Shown: positions 8,803-18,445, counted from the stretch's first letter. The stretch is DNA of 64,000 bases from Formosa haliotis (GCF_001685485.1 NZ_BDEL01000001.1:2601501-2665500), one strand, 5' to 3'. Numbers and translations are program-made. Notes: generated by a model not told the origin, from the letters alone.

Positions 8803-9868
8803 AAGTTTTTATAAATTTTATGATTTTAATAGCTAAGTATATGAGACATAATCCCAAAAAAGCGAAAATAGGAAAAATTAAACCGAATCGATCTGTTATT
8901 CCTTTATCAACATTTCCTATTTTCTGAAAACCAGAAACGACATCGAAAAGCACATCGTCTTCTACCTTTTGCTCTTCTATTTCTCTTAAACGATCTCTTA
9001 ATTCAATATTTTTATTTAATAATTCATACTCTTTAGTTACCGATTTATCTTTTTCGAATGATAAACCATCTCCTAAACTAAACCCTTTTCTTCTTTCTGA
9101 CTTAGATTCCTCTTCTAAAACCTTAATATATACGTTTTGAAGTGAATCTACTTTACTGATAGAAGCTATTATATTTTGGCGTTCAATCTCCAATAAAGCA
9201 TCACGCTTTTTCATCTCGAGTTCAGAATATTCATTTTTAAAGGAGGAATTAAGACCTTCTTCTAAACTTGGGAATATATCTTTTTTTAGAGAATTTACTT
9301 TTATTTCAAAAAAGTTTACCGAATAAATTGTTCGATTTTCAAGATATTGTGCGTAAGTAAAATCCTTTATTCGAGTACTATCAACTTCAGATATAAATGT
9401 TTCGTACTCTAACATTCTATCATTTTCAGATTCTGGAGCTATATCCAATTTAATACTTAAAAGACTTTTCGCCGTTACCGAATCTATATTAAATATTTGT
9501 TGTAAAACGTCGTAATTCCCGTTGCTAATTAATGCATTGTAATAATCTACATTATTAATTAATTGATACTTAGAATCAAAATATGGTTTTACAAGCATTC
9601 TTGAACTATATACCTCCGGACGAGATTTCTCGTAAAATTCACCTATTAAAGTTGCAACAACCACTACAATTAATATTACCATCCAGTATTTTAATACTGC
9701 TTTTAAGGCATACACCAATAGTGAAAACAGAAATTTAAAAAATCGGCCTATAGCATGAAAGATTTTTGAAAACCCTCTCCCTATATAATTAAATAAGACA
9801 ATTAAGTCAACCTCATCTGTGGAATTATTTTTAGGCAAATTATTATGTTCTTCTAGGTTTGTACTCAT
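8792..9868 (-). CDS. Wzz-like chain-length/polysaccharide co-polymerase family protein
   Basis: This 358-residue protein has a first membrane segment at about residues 57-80 (YWMVILIVVVVATLIGEFYE) and a second near 332-352. Between them lies a large periplasmic region with a coiled-coil-rich part around residues 215-315. Two-helix topology with a charged coiled-coil periplasmic domain is the layout of Wzz/PCP proteins, which set chain length of O-antigen or exopolysaccharide at the inner membrane. Sequence similarity to known Wzz is weak by eye. The call rests on topology and on its place directly upstream of rmlBACD. Confidence 0.6.
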   Translation of the reverse strand: MSTNLEEHNNLPKNNSTDEVDLIVLFNYIGRGFSKIFHAIGRFFKFLFSLLVYALKAVLKYWMVILIVVVVATLIGEFYEKSRPEVYSSRMLVKPYFDSKYQLINNVDYYNALISNGNYDVLQQIFNIDSVTAKSLLSIKLDIAPESENDRMLEYETFISEVDSTRIKDFTYAQYLENRTIYSVNFFEIKVNSLKKDIFPSLEEGLNSSFKNEYSELEMKKRDALLEIERQNIIASISKVDSLQNVYIKVLEEESKSERRKGFSLGDGLSFEKDKSVTKEYELLNKNIELRDRLREIEEQKVEDDVLFDVVSGFQKIGNVDKGITDRFGLIFPIFAFLGLCLIYLAIKIIKFIKTYEG

Positions 9869-9874
9869 TAAGGT

Positions 9875-10579
9875 TTAATTAAATATTTGTTGTAAAATTT
9901 TTCTTGTGATTAAATAGGTAGGTTTTACTCCTGTTGTACCTAACCCTCCTGAAGCTAGTGTACTTCCTGTTTCTAAAGGATTATCGCTAGCATAATATGC
10001 ATATCTAACTTTTACATTTGGCCCAATATTTCGTCTTACTTTAGATGCTGACTGAATAGCCTTTTGATAATGTGCCCCTTCCATTTCTAATCCGATAACA
10101 TTCCAAGATGAATTGTAAAAGAACTTTAAAATATCTTTGTTTTGTAGCGATGTACCTAAAACTGTAATCATTGACCCTTCAAAAACATCAATACCGTTAC
10201 CTTCTAAATCCGATTTCTTTAATTCGTTTTCAAATGGATAATTATCTGCGGTGCCTTCAAAAATGTGAGCCGACGGAATCATAATATCTCCTTTGCCTCC
10301 TTCTAAAATTCCTGCTTTCCCCATAATGGAAATAGATTCTACATTTAAATGCACTTTATTCCCATCTGCTTTATAAGGTTTTAACAGTTCATCAATTGTC
10401 TCGTAAGCTTGCTCTCCAAAAGCATAATCCATCACTAAAATTACTGGCTTATCTGCTTTTAACTTGATTTCATCTGAATCTATATCAATCTTAGAAAAAT
10501 CTATTTTCGATGTATCAAAAATCTGAACATCTATATTTGTACCAGAAGTATCTTCTATAAAAATCATGCCCCTTTGCAA
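9875..10579 (-). CDS. C-terminal part of a frame-disrupted DUF6909-like protein (nucleoside-phosphorylase-like domain)
   Basis: This 234-residue segment has no convincing start. The frame stays open upstream through RYFEVYEAISQKDNKSLR, back to the A-run where the preceding gene ends, so it is the C-terminal half of that gene. The segments NVIGLEMEGAHYQKAIQSA and YYASDNPLETGSTLASGG resemble the purine nucleoside phosphorylase/MTA nucleosidase fold (Met-Glu in the ribose site). This is a judgement by eye. The DUF6909 name is from memory of a flavobacterial family about 560 residues long, which matches the rejoined length of about 562. Function unknown. Confidence 0.6.
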   Translation of the reverse strand: MQRGMIFIEDTSGTNIDVQIFDTSKIDFSKIDIDSDEIKLKADKPVILVMDYAFGEQAYETIDELLKPYKADGNKVHLNVESISIMGKAGILEGGKGDIMIPSAHIFEGTADNYPFENELKKSDLEGNGIDVFEGSMITVLGTSLQNKDILKFFYNSSWNVIGLEMEGAHYQKAIQSASKVRRNIGPNVKVRYAYYASDNPLETGSTLASGGLGTTGVKPTYLITRKILQQIFN

Positions 10580-10626
10580 CGCCTCCTTTGTAACTTTATT
10601 GCGTAAAGATTTATTATCTTTCTGAC

Positions 10627-11562
10627 TTATAGCTTCGTAAACTTCAAAATATCTTTTTTTGATGCTAAAGATTTTAACGCTTGCGGAGCAAAAAGCGTAT
10701 TCATGACACTGTGCATATTTGCACTGATAACATGAATTGGCTGACCCAATAAATTGTTTTTATAAAGAATATCCTTAATATTATTTGCCCAAACTTCTCC
10801 ATGAATATGATGGCCTAATCGCTCTCTTAACATGGGACTGAAACTAACTGTGCGTTTATCGTTACTTACAACTTCATCTATTGCTAATTTTCCTAACCAA
10901 TACACAATATGCAATAAGCGTTCTGGTCGGCCAGGAGTAGAGAATTCATTGTATTTTCTAGTAATTTCGTTAAAGGTTCTCCCTAAAATATTTGCAGTAT
11001 GTGTAATTGCAACTTCGCGATCTTGTTGTGTTAACTCTTCATTAGAAAGTACAATTTTTTCGAGTTTTATCCAATCTCGAGTGGTTGTACCTTCATCGTC
11101 TATGATAACGCGTTTACTAATTTTATGAGACTCTATAAATAGAAAGGTAAGATGTGTAAGGATGTCGTAAATTTCAGACCGGCCACGCGTAATTTCAATA
11201 TTCATCTGGTCTTCATCAATACGGTAACAATTTCGTCTTCTTTTAGGTGGGATTATAGATTTAAAATGAGAATTAGCATAACCTTCGTCGCTCGTTAAAT
11301 TAATATATCGACATTCCTCTATACCCATTGGCAATCGGTCTATTACATATAATAAACCATCTAATTCTGCCTTTTCTTCTCCAACCGAACCATAAATTTC
11401 GGGTCTTAAGAGTAATAATTCTTCTCTTAATGTTTCTCCCGATATACCCATGGGCTTGTAAAACCCACGATTAAACAAATGCCGCATTGTAATGTACATA
11501 CGCTCAATAGCGCCAGAACTCTCTTGAGCTCGCGTTCTTTCGTGTTGCTTTTTATTACTCAT
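10627..11562 (-). CDS. N-terminal part of a frame-disrupted DUF6909-like protein
   Basis: This 311-residue, basic, mostly helical protein without a signal peptide ends in KKDILKFTKL just after a run of seven A (10654-10660). A -1 shift on the in-frame A-AAA-AAA heptamer gives KKRYFEVYEAISQKD and continues into the downstream segment as one protein of about 562 residues. A TATATTTG box on the minus strand at 11580-11587 could be its promoter. It may be an assembly error, a genuine mutation or programmed frameshifting. No enzymatic motif is recognised in this half. Confidence 0.6.
   Translation of the reverse strand: MSNKKQHERTRAQESSGAIERMYITMRHLFNRGFYKPMGISGETLREELLLLRPEIYGSVGEEKAELDGLLYVIDRLPMGIEECRYINLTSDEGYANSHFKSIIPPKRRRNCYRIDEDQMNIEITRGRSEIYDILTHLTFLFIESHKISKRVIIDDEGTTTRDWIKLEKIVLSNEELTQQDREVAITHTANILGRTFNEITRKYNEFSTPGRPERLLHIVYWLGKLAIDEVVSNDKRTVSFSPMLRERLGHHIHGEVWANNIKDILYKNNLLGQPIHVISANMHSVMNTLFAPQALKSLASKKDILKFTKL
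10654..10660 (-). other. A7 slippery run at the frame break of the DUF6909-like gene
   Basis: On the coding strand the frame reads tcA AAA AAA G. A -1 slip, or one extra A, restores a continuous reading frame. The heptamer type is known to support -1 slippage in bacteria. Confidence 0.6.
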
Positions 11563-11579
11563 ACAAATGCTTTAGCGTG

Positions 11580-11587
11580 CAAATATA
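11580..11587 (-). promoter_or_regulatory. Candidate -7 box for the DUF6909-like gene
   Basis: TATATTTG on the minus strand lies 17 bp upstream of the ATG at 11562, in the gap after the GH3-family gene. It matches TANNTTTG, but a clear TTG at -33 spacing is not seen. Confidence 0.35.
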
Positions 11588-11590
11588 ACA

Positions 11591-13093
11591 CTATTTAGTT
11601 ACTTTTAAGGTGTATAGGGCGTCTGCAATTTTTCGATCGTTTGCCAATCTCGGAATTTTATTTTGCCCTCCTAACTTTCCGATAGATTTCATATAATCTT
11701 GAAACCCGTCTTTTTTGACTGTAGTTATTTTTAAAGGCTGAAGTACCTTACCAACAATTAAATCGTAGTAATAACTATTTTGCTTTTGTAACGATTCATC
11801 TAATCGTTGTATTAAATCTTGAATGTTTTCAGGTTCGTTTTCAAACTCTACAAACCATTCATGATACGGTAAACCTGACTCTGGAGTAATTTGTGGTGCA
11901 ACTGTGAATTCAGAAATTCTAATATCGGTATTTGCCGTTGCTTCTTCCATAGCCTGTTCTACTTCCTTACCTATAACATGTTCTCCAAAAGCCGAAATAA
12001 AATGTTTAATACGTCCTGTAACAATAACCCTATAGGGCTTTAAAGACGTAAAAGCTACAGTATCTCCAATATTATAAGCCCATAATCCGGCATTTGTAGA
12101 AATAATCATAACGTAATTTACCCCTATCTCGACATCCTTAATAGTAACCCGCTTTGGTGAATCTTCAAAAAATTCGTCGGCTTTTATAAATTCATAAAAA
12201 ATACCTGAATTTAACAGAAGTAGCATCCCCTTTTCATGTTGTTTGTCTTGATAAGCAAAAAAACCTTCACTTGCCGGATACAACTCAATACTATCTACTT
12301 TTCTTCCTATTAATTTTTCAAATTTAGCACGATAAGGTTCGTAATTTACACCTCCAAAAATGAATAAATTAAAATTCTTAAATACCTCGCCAACCGGTTT
12401 TCCTGTTTTTTTCTGAATTTTCTCAAAATACATTTGTACCCAAGATGGAATTCCAGAAATAATCGTCATATCTTCTGGTAGCGTTTCATCTACAATGGCA
12501 TCTACTTTGGTTTCCCAATCTTCAATGCAATTAGTTTCCCAACTTGGCAATCTATTTTTCTGAAGGTATTTTGGTACATAATGCGCTACAATTCCAGATA
12601 ATCTCCCTAGATTAACTCCGTTTTTCTTTTCTAAAATCGGACTCCCTTGAAGAAAAATCATTTTTCCATCTACAAAACTTGAATTTCCAGTTTCGTTTAT
12701 ATAGAGTAAAATAGCGTTTCTGGCAGCTTCAATATGCGCGGGCATACTTTCCTTAGAAATAGGAATATACTTGGCACCAGACGTTGTTCCAGACGTTTTT
12801 GCAAAATAGGTTGGTAAACCTTTCCAGAGAATATCTTTCTCTCCGGCAACAACTTTTAAAACATAAGGTTTTAAGGCTTCATAATCCCGAACAGGAACTT
12901 GCTTTACAAAGTCTTCATAAGTGGTTATTTCTTTAAACTTATGGTCTTTCCCAAAGGCTGTATTTTGAGCTTCAGAAATTAAATTTTTAAAAACCTTTTC
13001 TTGCGTTTCAACAGGGTTATTAGCCCATTTCTGAACAGAATTATATATGTACTTAGCAAATGGTTTTGCTAATGCTGCTTTTATTGATATCAT
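11591..13093 (-). CDS. GH3 auxin-responsive-promoter family protein (acyl-acid amido synthetase-like)
   Basis: This 500-residue protein has YFAKTSGTTSGAKYIPIS near residue 105, the AMP/phosphate-binding loop of the GH3 branch of adenylate-forming enzymes. It also has LYPASEGFFAYQ near residue 275 and a C-terminal subdomain around GRIKHFISAFGEHVIGKEVE. Plant GH3 enzymes join amino acids to acyl acids. The bacterial substrates are not known. It overlaps the upstream M23 peptidase gene by 4 bp (ATGA), so the two are cotranscribed. The connection to glycan synthesis is only positional. Confidence 0.85.
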   Translation of the reverse strand: MISIKAALAKPFAKYIYNSVQKWANNPVETQEKVFKNLISEAQNTAFGKDHKFKEITTYEDFVKQVPVRDYEALKPYVLKVVAGEKDILWKGLPTYFAKTSGTTSGAKYIPISKESMPAHIEAARNAILLYINETGNSSFVDGKMIFLQGSPILEKKNGVNLGRLSGIVAHYVPKYLQKNRLPSWETNCIEDWETKVDAIVDETLPEDMTIISGIPSWVQMYFEKIQKKTGKPVGEVFKNFNLFIFGGVNYEPYRAKFEKLIGRKVDSIELYPASEGFFAYQDKQHEKGMLLLLNSGIFYEFIKADEFFEDSPKRVTIKDVEIGVNYVMIISTNAGLWAYNIGDTVAFTSLKPYRVIVTGRIKHFISAFGEHVIGKEVEQAMEEATANTDIRISEFTVAPQITPESGLPYHEWFVEFENEPENIQDLIQRLDESLQKQNSYYYDLIVGKVLQPLKITTVKKDGFQDYMKSIGKLGGQNKIPRLANDRKIADALYTLKVTK

Positions 13094-13962
13094 GGTTTAA
13101 AATCGATAAAATTAATTGGATTAATAGGATATCCATCACTCCACAATTCAAAATGTAAATGAGGCCCCGTTGTAAACTCGCCCGAGTCTCCTGCGGTAGC
13201 AATAACTTCGCCTGCTTTAACTAAATCGCCTTGATCTTTTGTTAAGGATGCATTGTGCTTATACACCGAAATAAGGCCATAACTATGCTCTACAATAATT
13301 ACAAAACCGGTTTCTGTGGTCCATTCTGCAAATATTACGCGACCGTCGGCTGTAGCTTTAATTGGCGTATCTTTTGCTACTACTATGTCTACAGCATAGT
13401 GCTTGTCTTTAACACTGTAAGGCTCGCTAATTTCTCCACTAGCTGGTGGAAACAATACAAAATTAGCTGCCGATGTTGCAGAATCGAAGAGGTTATATTT
13501 ATCTTCTTTATCTACCTTTTCACGCAAAATTGAATCGGCTTTTGTTGGACTTAAATCAAACTGACTTGCTTCAAATTTTGTGGCAGCAATAATAGAATCT
13601 TTATTGATATCGGTTGTAGAAACATCGCCCTCTAACACCTTTTTTATAGATGCGTAAAACTGATCGTTTTCGCGCAACACTTGTTGTAATGAATCTGTTT
13701 TATAATGCAGCATTGTAGCCGAGCGTTTTAAGGTGCTAGAAGAGTATCCTGGAATATATTCTTTTAAAGGTGTAAAGGCTATAAAAATGGTAGTTGCTGT
13801 TATTAAAAAAATGCTTAATAATGACAGTACGACAAATACATTTAAGCGTGTAAGTTTAAATGATAAACGCTCTTCAAAAGTGTCTTCATTTAAAATAACA
13901 AGACGATACTTATGCAGTAATTTCTTTGCTATTTTTTTCTTTTTAGTTTTCTTTTGATTCAT
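13090..13962 (-). CDS. M23-family peptidoglycan metallopeptidase, membrane-anchored
   Basis: This 290-residue protein has a lysine-rich cytoplasmic N terminus, one membrane helix near residues 38-62 and a periplasmic linker. The C-terminal LytM/peptidase M23 domain starts around residue 175. Zinc ligands are visible in HYAVDIV (HxxxD) and HLHFELW (HxH), so it is likely an active endopeptidase acting on peptide cross-links rather than an EnvC-like degenerate form. It is the first gene of the minus-strand run. TAATTTTG at 13971-13978 (minus) could be its -7 box. Confidence 0.88.
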   Translation of the reverse strand: MNQKKTKKKKIAKKLLHKYRLVILNEDTFEERLSFKLTRLNVFVVLSLLSIFLITATTIFIAFTPLKEYIPGYSSSTLKRSATMLHYKTDSLQQVLRENDQFYASIKKVLEGDVSTTDINKDSIIAATKFEASQFDLSPTKADSILREKVDKEDKYNLFDSATSAANFVLFPPASGEISEPYSVKDKHYAVDIVVAKDTPIKATADGRVIFAEWTTETGFVIIVEHSYGLISVYKHNASLTKDQGDLVKAGEVIATAGDSGEFTTGPHLHFELWSDGYPINPINFIDFKP

Positions 13963-14052
13963 CTTAAAAACAAAATTAAAGAAATTTATTTCAAGTTTCC
14001 TTTATGTTTACCTAAAGTTATTATTAAAACCACAATATTAAACTTTAATTAT

Positions 14053-14060
14053 TACCTTTG
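14053..14060 (+). promoter_or_regulatory. Candidate -7 box for tatA
   Basis: TACCTTTG matches TANNTTTG and ends 20 bp before the tatA ATG. A -33 TTG is not obvious. Confidence 0.35.
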
Positions 14061-14080
14061 TCTTTTAAACATTTAATTAT

Positions 14081-14263
14081 ATGGTTTCTTTAGGAAAATT
14101 TTTAGTCATTGGAGCACCACAAATTATTTTAATTGTGGTCATTGTATTGCTGTTGTTTGGAGGTAAGAAAATCCCTGAACTTATGCGTGGATTAGGAAGC
14201 GGTATTAAGGAATTTAAAGACGCTTCTAAAGAGGAAGAGAATACAGATAACAAAAAACAATAA
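14081..14263 (+). CDS. tatA: Twin-arginine translocase TatA/TatE-type subunit
   Basis: This 60-residue protein has a short N terminus, one membrane helix ([14 protein letters not shown]), then [20 protein letters not shown], the amphipathic helix with the FGxKKxPEL motif of TatA. A charged tail follows. It forms the pore-like component of the Tat pathway, exporting folded proteins across the inner membrane. It stands alone here, divergent from the M23 gene and closed by a strong bidirectional terminator. tatC is not in this window. Confidence 0.93.
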   Translation: MVSLGKFLVIGAPQIILIVVIVLLLFGGKKIPELMRGLGSGIKEFKDASKEEENTDNKKQ

Positions 14264-14281
14264 TTCTTTATCACAATATTA

Positions 14282-14313
14282 AAAAAGCCAACATTTAAAT
14301 GTTGGCTTTTTTT
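14282..14313. terminator. Bidirectional terminator between tatA and the DUF4837-type gene
   Basis: A GC-containing perfect stem (AGCCAACATTT paired with AAATGTTGGCT) is flanked by an A-run on the left and a T-run on the right. It serves the convergent tatA and DUF4837-type genes. Confidence 0.85.
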
Positions 14314-14334
14314 GTATCTATTTAACCCGAGGGT

Positions 14335-15318
14335 TTATTCTATTTTAACCGATTTCATAATGGCATCTAACTCAAAAACATAATCGCGTTTTTCTACAGA
14401 TGGTGCAAAAGTAAACCCTTCTATAACTACCAGTCTATTATTCGCTTTATCTTCTATTATATAGTCGAGAAAAGGACCAGACATAAATGCATTTTTAACA
14501 TCCCAAATCCCTTTGGTTTCTATAGTAGGTTTATCGTCTATTGTGGTATGTTGTAAATATGGAGCATACGCTTTCTCGGTAATCATAAAGGTACCTTCTG
14601 TAGGTCCTGGTATATGAACTTCCCCGATAGAATCTCTTATTTTTATAATCTGATTTACTAAACTATCATTATGTTTTAATGCGTTTAAAGGCAATTCGTA
14701 AATCATAATATTCTGTGTACCGGTTGTAATATCTTTTCTTAACCAGAAAAACTTATTGTCTTTTTTTGCTATTCTATAAGCCGAAGGAATGTCTAGTTTA
14801 ATACCTAGCGATTTTTCTATAGTATCTATTTTAAGAAGCGATAATTTAATTCTGCGTTGCTTCTCCTTAATTTCCTTACTTTTAAATGCTTCAATTATTT
14901 TAGGTCCGTTAGATTTTAACTGCTCTATAATATCTTGCTCTGTTTTTCCAGATACTAGAATTACTTTTTGCGGTATGGCATATACATTTTTACCAAACTT
15001 TACAGCCGGAGTTTTATTTGCTCCTATTTCTATTTTTAAAACAGTTCTGTTTTTAGTTACAAATCCGCTAAAAACCTGTGGTGGAATTTGGCTCAATGAA
15101 AACAGCGGTTCTTCTTGTGGTAATCCATCTACCGGAGCAGCCAACGTATTTCTAATAGCTTCTCCAACATTACCTTGCCATAAATCGTTATCTACAACAA
15201 CAGACAAATGATTAAGGTTTCCAGAAGAATCTGGCAACATTTTCTTAGTATTGTTTTTATCGCCATTACAGCTATTAAGCATCAAAAGTGCCGATACAAA
15301 AAATAGAATTTTACGCAT
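14335..15318 (-). CDS. DUF4837-type lipoprotein
   Basis: This 327-residue protein starts MRKILFFVSALLMLNSCNGD, with a lipobox Cys at position 17, so it is a predicted lipoprotein. The remainder is a soluble domain with the recurrent GPFLDYIIED and VEGFTFAPS segments. I recall this arrangement from the flavobacterial DUF4837 family; no function is established. It follows the MltD-like transglycosylase by 24 bp on the same strand, and that pairing suggests a cell-envelope role. Confidence 0.75.
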   Translation of the reverse strand: MRKILFFVSALLMLNSCNGDKNNTKKMLPDSSGNLNHLSVVVDNDLWQGNVGEAIRNTLAAPVDGLPQEEPLFSLSQIPPQVFSGFVTKNRTVLKIEIGANKTPAVKFGKNVYAIPQKVILVSGKTEQDIIEQLKSNGPKIIEAFKSKEIKEKQRRIKLSLLKIDTIEKSLGIKLDIPSAYRIAKKDNKFFWLRKDITTGTQNIMIYELPLNALKHNDSLVNQIIKIRDSIGEVHIPGPTEGTFMITEKAYAPYLQHTTIDDKPTIETKGIWDVKNAFMSGPFLDYIIEDKANNRLVVIEGFTFAPSVEKRDYVFELDAIMKSVKIE

Positions 15319-15342
15319 AATAGTATTGTATTTTTAGGTTAA

Positions 15343-16995
15343 TTAGCCTTTGGAAAGTTTAAGTGTCATTCCCGGTTTTAATCTGGTACCACTAATATCG
15401 TTCCATTCTTTAATATTCTCGACAGAAATTCCAGAATGTTTTTGTGCTATACTCCATAAAGAGTCTCCTGCTTTAACTTTATACAACTTTCCTCCTGAAG
15501 TATTTGAAGTACTCTCTGTAACCGTTGTGCTTGTTTTTTTTGGTGTTGAAGTAGAATTTCTAGGATAAATTGTAAGTCGTTGTCCTATTTTTAAATTATT
15601 ACTTCTAAGACCGTTCCATTGTTTTATCTGACTAACACGAACACCGTATTTTCTAGCTATTCGTCCTAAGTAATCTCCCGACCTAACCGTGTATCGGGTT
15701 TTGGTTTCCGATTCTGAAAATTGAGGTAAGGGCTTTTCACGCTTATTAAATTCGGCCTTAGCAAAAGCATAGATTTGTTCTTCGTTTGCTACAAATGGCC
15801 CAATGGCGTACATAGGTAAACGTAAGGTGTAGGTTTTATTTTTTATAAACGGAATTATATCCAGTTTGTAAGACGGATTTAAAAACTGAAGTTCTTCAAT
15901 TTTAACACCAGTAACTTCCGAAACCTGATCTAGGGTAATCATTTGTTTTACATGAAGCGTATCGGTTTCTACATAAGCAAATTCTGGTTTTGCTCTAGAA
16001 AACCCTAATTCTTCAGCATATTCAAAAATATACATGGTCGCTAAAAAAGCTGGTAAATATCCTGCTGTTTCTCTTGGTAGATAATTTCTGATATTCCAAT
16101 AATTCTCGTATCCTCCCGAACGCCTTATGGCTTTTGTTACATTCCCTGGTCCCGAATTATAGGCTGCCAGAGCCAAATCCCAATCCCCAAAAATATCGTA
16201 TAATTTTGCCAAATATTTTGCTGCAGCTTCGGTCGATTTTAGCGGATCGCTACGCTCGTCTACATAACTACTAACATCTAGTCCGTAACTTTTACCCGTG
16301 GCATACATGAATTGCCACAAACCTGTTGCACCAACTCTAGATTTTGCTCTCGGTTTTAAAGCCGATTCTACAATAGATAAATATTTTATTTCTAAAGGAA
16401 GATCGTAATTATCTAACTCCCGCTCAAACATAGGGAAGTAATATTCACTTAAAACCATTAATTTTTGAAGAGACTGCCGCCTGCGTTTTAGATATGATTT
16501 TATTACACTTTCCAACGCTGGATTATAAGCAACATTAAAAGGTGTTTTGGCATCTAATTCTAATAGACGCTTTTTAAGCGTATCTGTATTTAATTCGGGA
16601 TATTCAACATCGTCATAAGTAAGTTCTGAAACGGATTGATAAATTGAATCGTACAAATTATTATTGTATAATTCTTCTATCCACAATTGATCAACCTTTG
16701 CAGAATAGGCTTGATCTTCCATATTCTTAATACTTAAAGAATCTATAGCTGGCTTTACTCCTGGCTTGTAATAGGTCTGTCCGTCAATTATAGTATCTAC
16801 AACATAAACCTCGCCCGAACGTAGCATATCTTCTGTAAGTCGAGCCTCGACAGGTTTTAGCGCTAAGGTATCTTGAGTTCTATTTACAACTAAAGAATCT
16901 TGACTCGCTTTTACTGCAAGTGAGTCTTGAGCATAAAAACAAGTAACTTGTAAAAATGCCAAATAAAAAAAATACGAATTTAGTCGTTGCTTCAT
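15343..16995 (-). CDS. mltD: Membrane-bound lytic murein transglycosylase D-like protein with two LysM repeats
   Basis: The chosen start gives a basic N terminus and signal peptide ending FYAQ; an upstream ATG four codons earlier (17007) is possible. The SLT domain shows the catalytic Glu in SIVESALKPRAKSRVGA, then TGLWQFMYATGK and AYNSGPGNV. Two LysM modules follow near the C terminus (TVRSGDYLGRIARKYGVRVS and KVKAGDSLWSIAQKHSGIS). It cleaves the MurNAc-GlcNAc bond in the periplasm, forming 1,6-anhydro ends. It is in operon with the DUF4837-type lipoprotein downstream. Confidence 0.92.
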   Translation of the reverse strand: MKQRLNSYFFYLAFLQVTCFYAQDSLAVKASQDSLVVNRTQDTLALKPVEARLTEDMLRSGEVYVVDTIIDGQTYYKPGVKPAIDSLSIKNMEDQAYSAKVDQLWIEELYNNNLYDSIYQSVSELTYDDVEYPELNTDTLKKRLLELDAKTPFNVAYNPALESVIKSYLKRRRQSLQKLMVLSEYYFPMFERELDNYDLPLEIKYLSIVESALKPRAKSRVGATGLWQFMYATGKSYGLDVSSYVDERSDPLKSTEAAAKYLAKLYDIFGDWDLALAAYNSGPGNVTKAIRRSGGYENYWNIRNYLPRETAGYLPAFLATMYIFEYAEELGFSRAKPEFAYVETDTLHVKQMITLDQVSEVTGVKIEELQFLNPSYKLDIIPFIKNKTYTLRLPMYAIGPFVANEEQIYAFAKAEFNKREKPLPQFSESETKTRYTVRSGDYLGRIARKYGVRVSQIKQWNGLRSNNLKIGQRLTIYPRNSTSTPKKTSTTVTESTSNTSGGKLYKVKAGDSLWSIAQKHSGISVENIKEWNDISGTRLKPGMTLKLSKG

Positions 16996-17053
16996 CAATA
17001 AAACCATTAATAGGGTATAACGTGGAAGCCGCTAAATTCGTATTTTTATACTG

Positions 17054-17097
17054 AAAATGAAAGTTAAAGTTATAAAACTCTTAACCTTTCATTTTTA
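17054..17097 (-). terminator. Probable terminator after pgk
   Basis: An imperfect inverted repeat (AAAATGAAAGTTAAAG against CTCTTAACCTTTCATTTT) lies just downstream of the pgk stop and upstream of mltD. It is AT-rich, so the call is moderate. Confidence 0.45.
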
Positions 17098-17109
17098 AAA
17101 TAACATGTA

Positions 17110-18297
17110 TTAGTCTAAAATTGCTGCAATACCAGGCAATGTTTTTCCTTCTAAACTTTCTAACATTGCACCACCACCTGTACTTACATAGCTCACTTTA
17201 TCTTCGAAACCAAATTGTTTTACAGCTGCAACAGAATCTCCTCCTCCTACTAAAGAAAAGGCTCCGTTTTTAGTAGACTCTGCAATAGAGTCTCCTAAAG
17301 CAATCGTACCTTTTGCAAAGGTTGGCATTTCAAAAACTCCTAAAGGACCATTCCATAATATAGTTTTACTTTCTAAAACTACTTTATTAAAGTTTTCTAT
17401 AGATTTTGGCCCAGCGTCTAATCCTTGCCATCCTTCTGGTATATTCGTTACGTCTACAATTTGAGTTTCTGCGTCGTTGCTAAATGCATTTGCAGCCACA
17501 ACATCTACCGGAATGTGAACTTGGACGTTTTTCTCTTTGGCTTGCTTTAAAATATCTAAAGCCAATTCCATTTTATCGTCCTCACAAATTGAATCTCCTA
17601 CATGACCTCCTTGAGCTTTTACGAAGGTAAATGTCATACCACCACCAATAATTAAGTGATCTACTTTATCTAAAATATTTTCGATAATTGTAATTTTTGA
17701 AGATACCTTAGCACCTCCTAAAACAGCTAAAACTGGTTTTTCTCCAGTTTCCATTACTTTTTGAATACTTTCAATTTCTTGAGCTAATAAATAACCGAAG
17801 CATTTATTTTCTGGGAAGAATTGCGCTACAATAGTTGTAGAAGCATGCGCTCTATGCGCCGTACCAAAGGCATCGTTTACATAAATATCACCTAATTTAG
17901 AAAGTTGTTCAGCAAATTTTAAATCGCCAGCAGTTTCTTCCGCGTGGAAACGTAAGTTTTCTAACAATAAAACCTCTCCTGGTTCTAAATTTTTAACTGC
18001 TTCTTCTGCAACAGGACCAACACACTCTGGTACAAACTTTACAGTAACTCCTATAACTTCTGAAACTTCATCTACAATATGCTTTAAAGAAAATTCATCT
18101 TGAACTCCCTTTGGTCTTCCCAAGTGAGACATTAATACACAGCTACCACCATCTTCTAAAATTTTAATAATAGTAGGTTTTGCAGATACTATTCTTGTGT
18201 TATCTGTTACATTGAAATCTGCATCTAAAGGCACATTAAAATCTACTCGAATTAATGCTTTTTTATTATTAAAATTATAATCATTAAGTGTTTTCAT
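17110..18297 (-). CDS. pgk: Phosphoglycerate kinase
   Basis: This 395-residue protein has the standard PGK length. Motifs include [20 protein letters not shown] near residue 17, [44 protein letters not shown] and the nucleotide-binding [13 protein letters not shown] near the C terminus. It transfers phosphate from 1,3-bisphosphoglycerate to ADP in glycolysis. A TACATTTG -7-like box lies about 26 bp upstream of its ATG. Confidence 0.98.
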   Translation of the reverse strand: MKTLNDYNFNNKKALIRVDFNVPLDADFNVTDNTRIVSAKPTIIKILEDGGSCVLMSHLGRPKGVQDEFSLKHIVDEVSEVIGVTVKFVPECVGPVAEEAVKNLEPGEVLLLENLRFHAEETAGDLKFAEQLSKLGDIYVNDAFGTAHRAHASTTIVAQFFPENKCFGYLLAQEIESIQKVMETGEKPVLAVLGGAKVSSKITIIENILDKVDHLIIGGGMTFTFVKAQGGHVGDSICEDDKMELALDILKQAKEKNVQVHIPVDVVAANAFSNDAETQIVDVTNIPEGWQGLDAGPKSIENFNKVVLESKTILWNGPLGVFEMPTFAKGTIALGDSIAESTKNGAFSLVGGGDSVAAVKQFGFEDKVSYVSTGGGAMLESLEGKTLPGIAAILD

Positions 18298-18322
18298 CCT
18301 AAAAAGTTTTGATGTTATTCTA

Positions 18323-18330
18323 CAAATGTA
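18323..18330 (-). promoter_or_regulatory. Candidate -7 box for pgk
   Basis: TACATTTG on the minus strand matches TANNTTTG and lies about 26 bp upstream of the pgk ATG. No good -33 TTG at consensus spacing. Confidence 0.35.
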
Positions 18331-18445
18331 AACAATAATAAACAGCTAAAAAACGTGTTTTTCTACGAAAACGTTTTCTATTTTAAAAGATTTTTAAAAA
18401 ATTAAGATATCAATACTTAAAATATAGTTAATTCCTTATTTTCAG

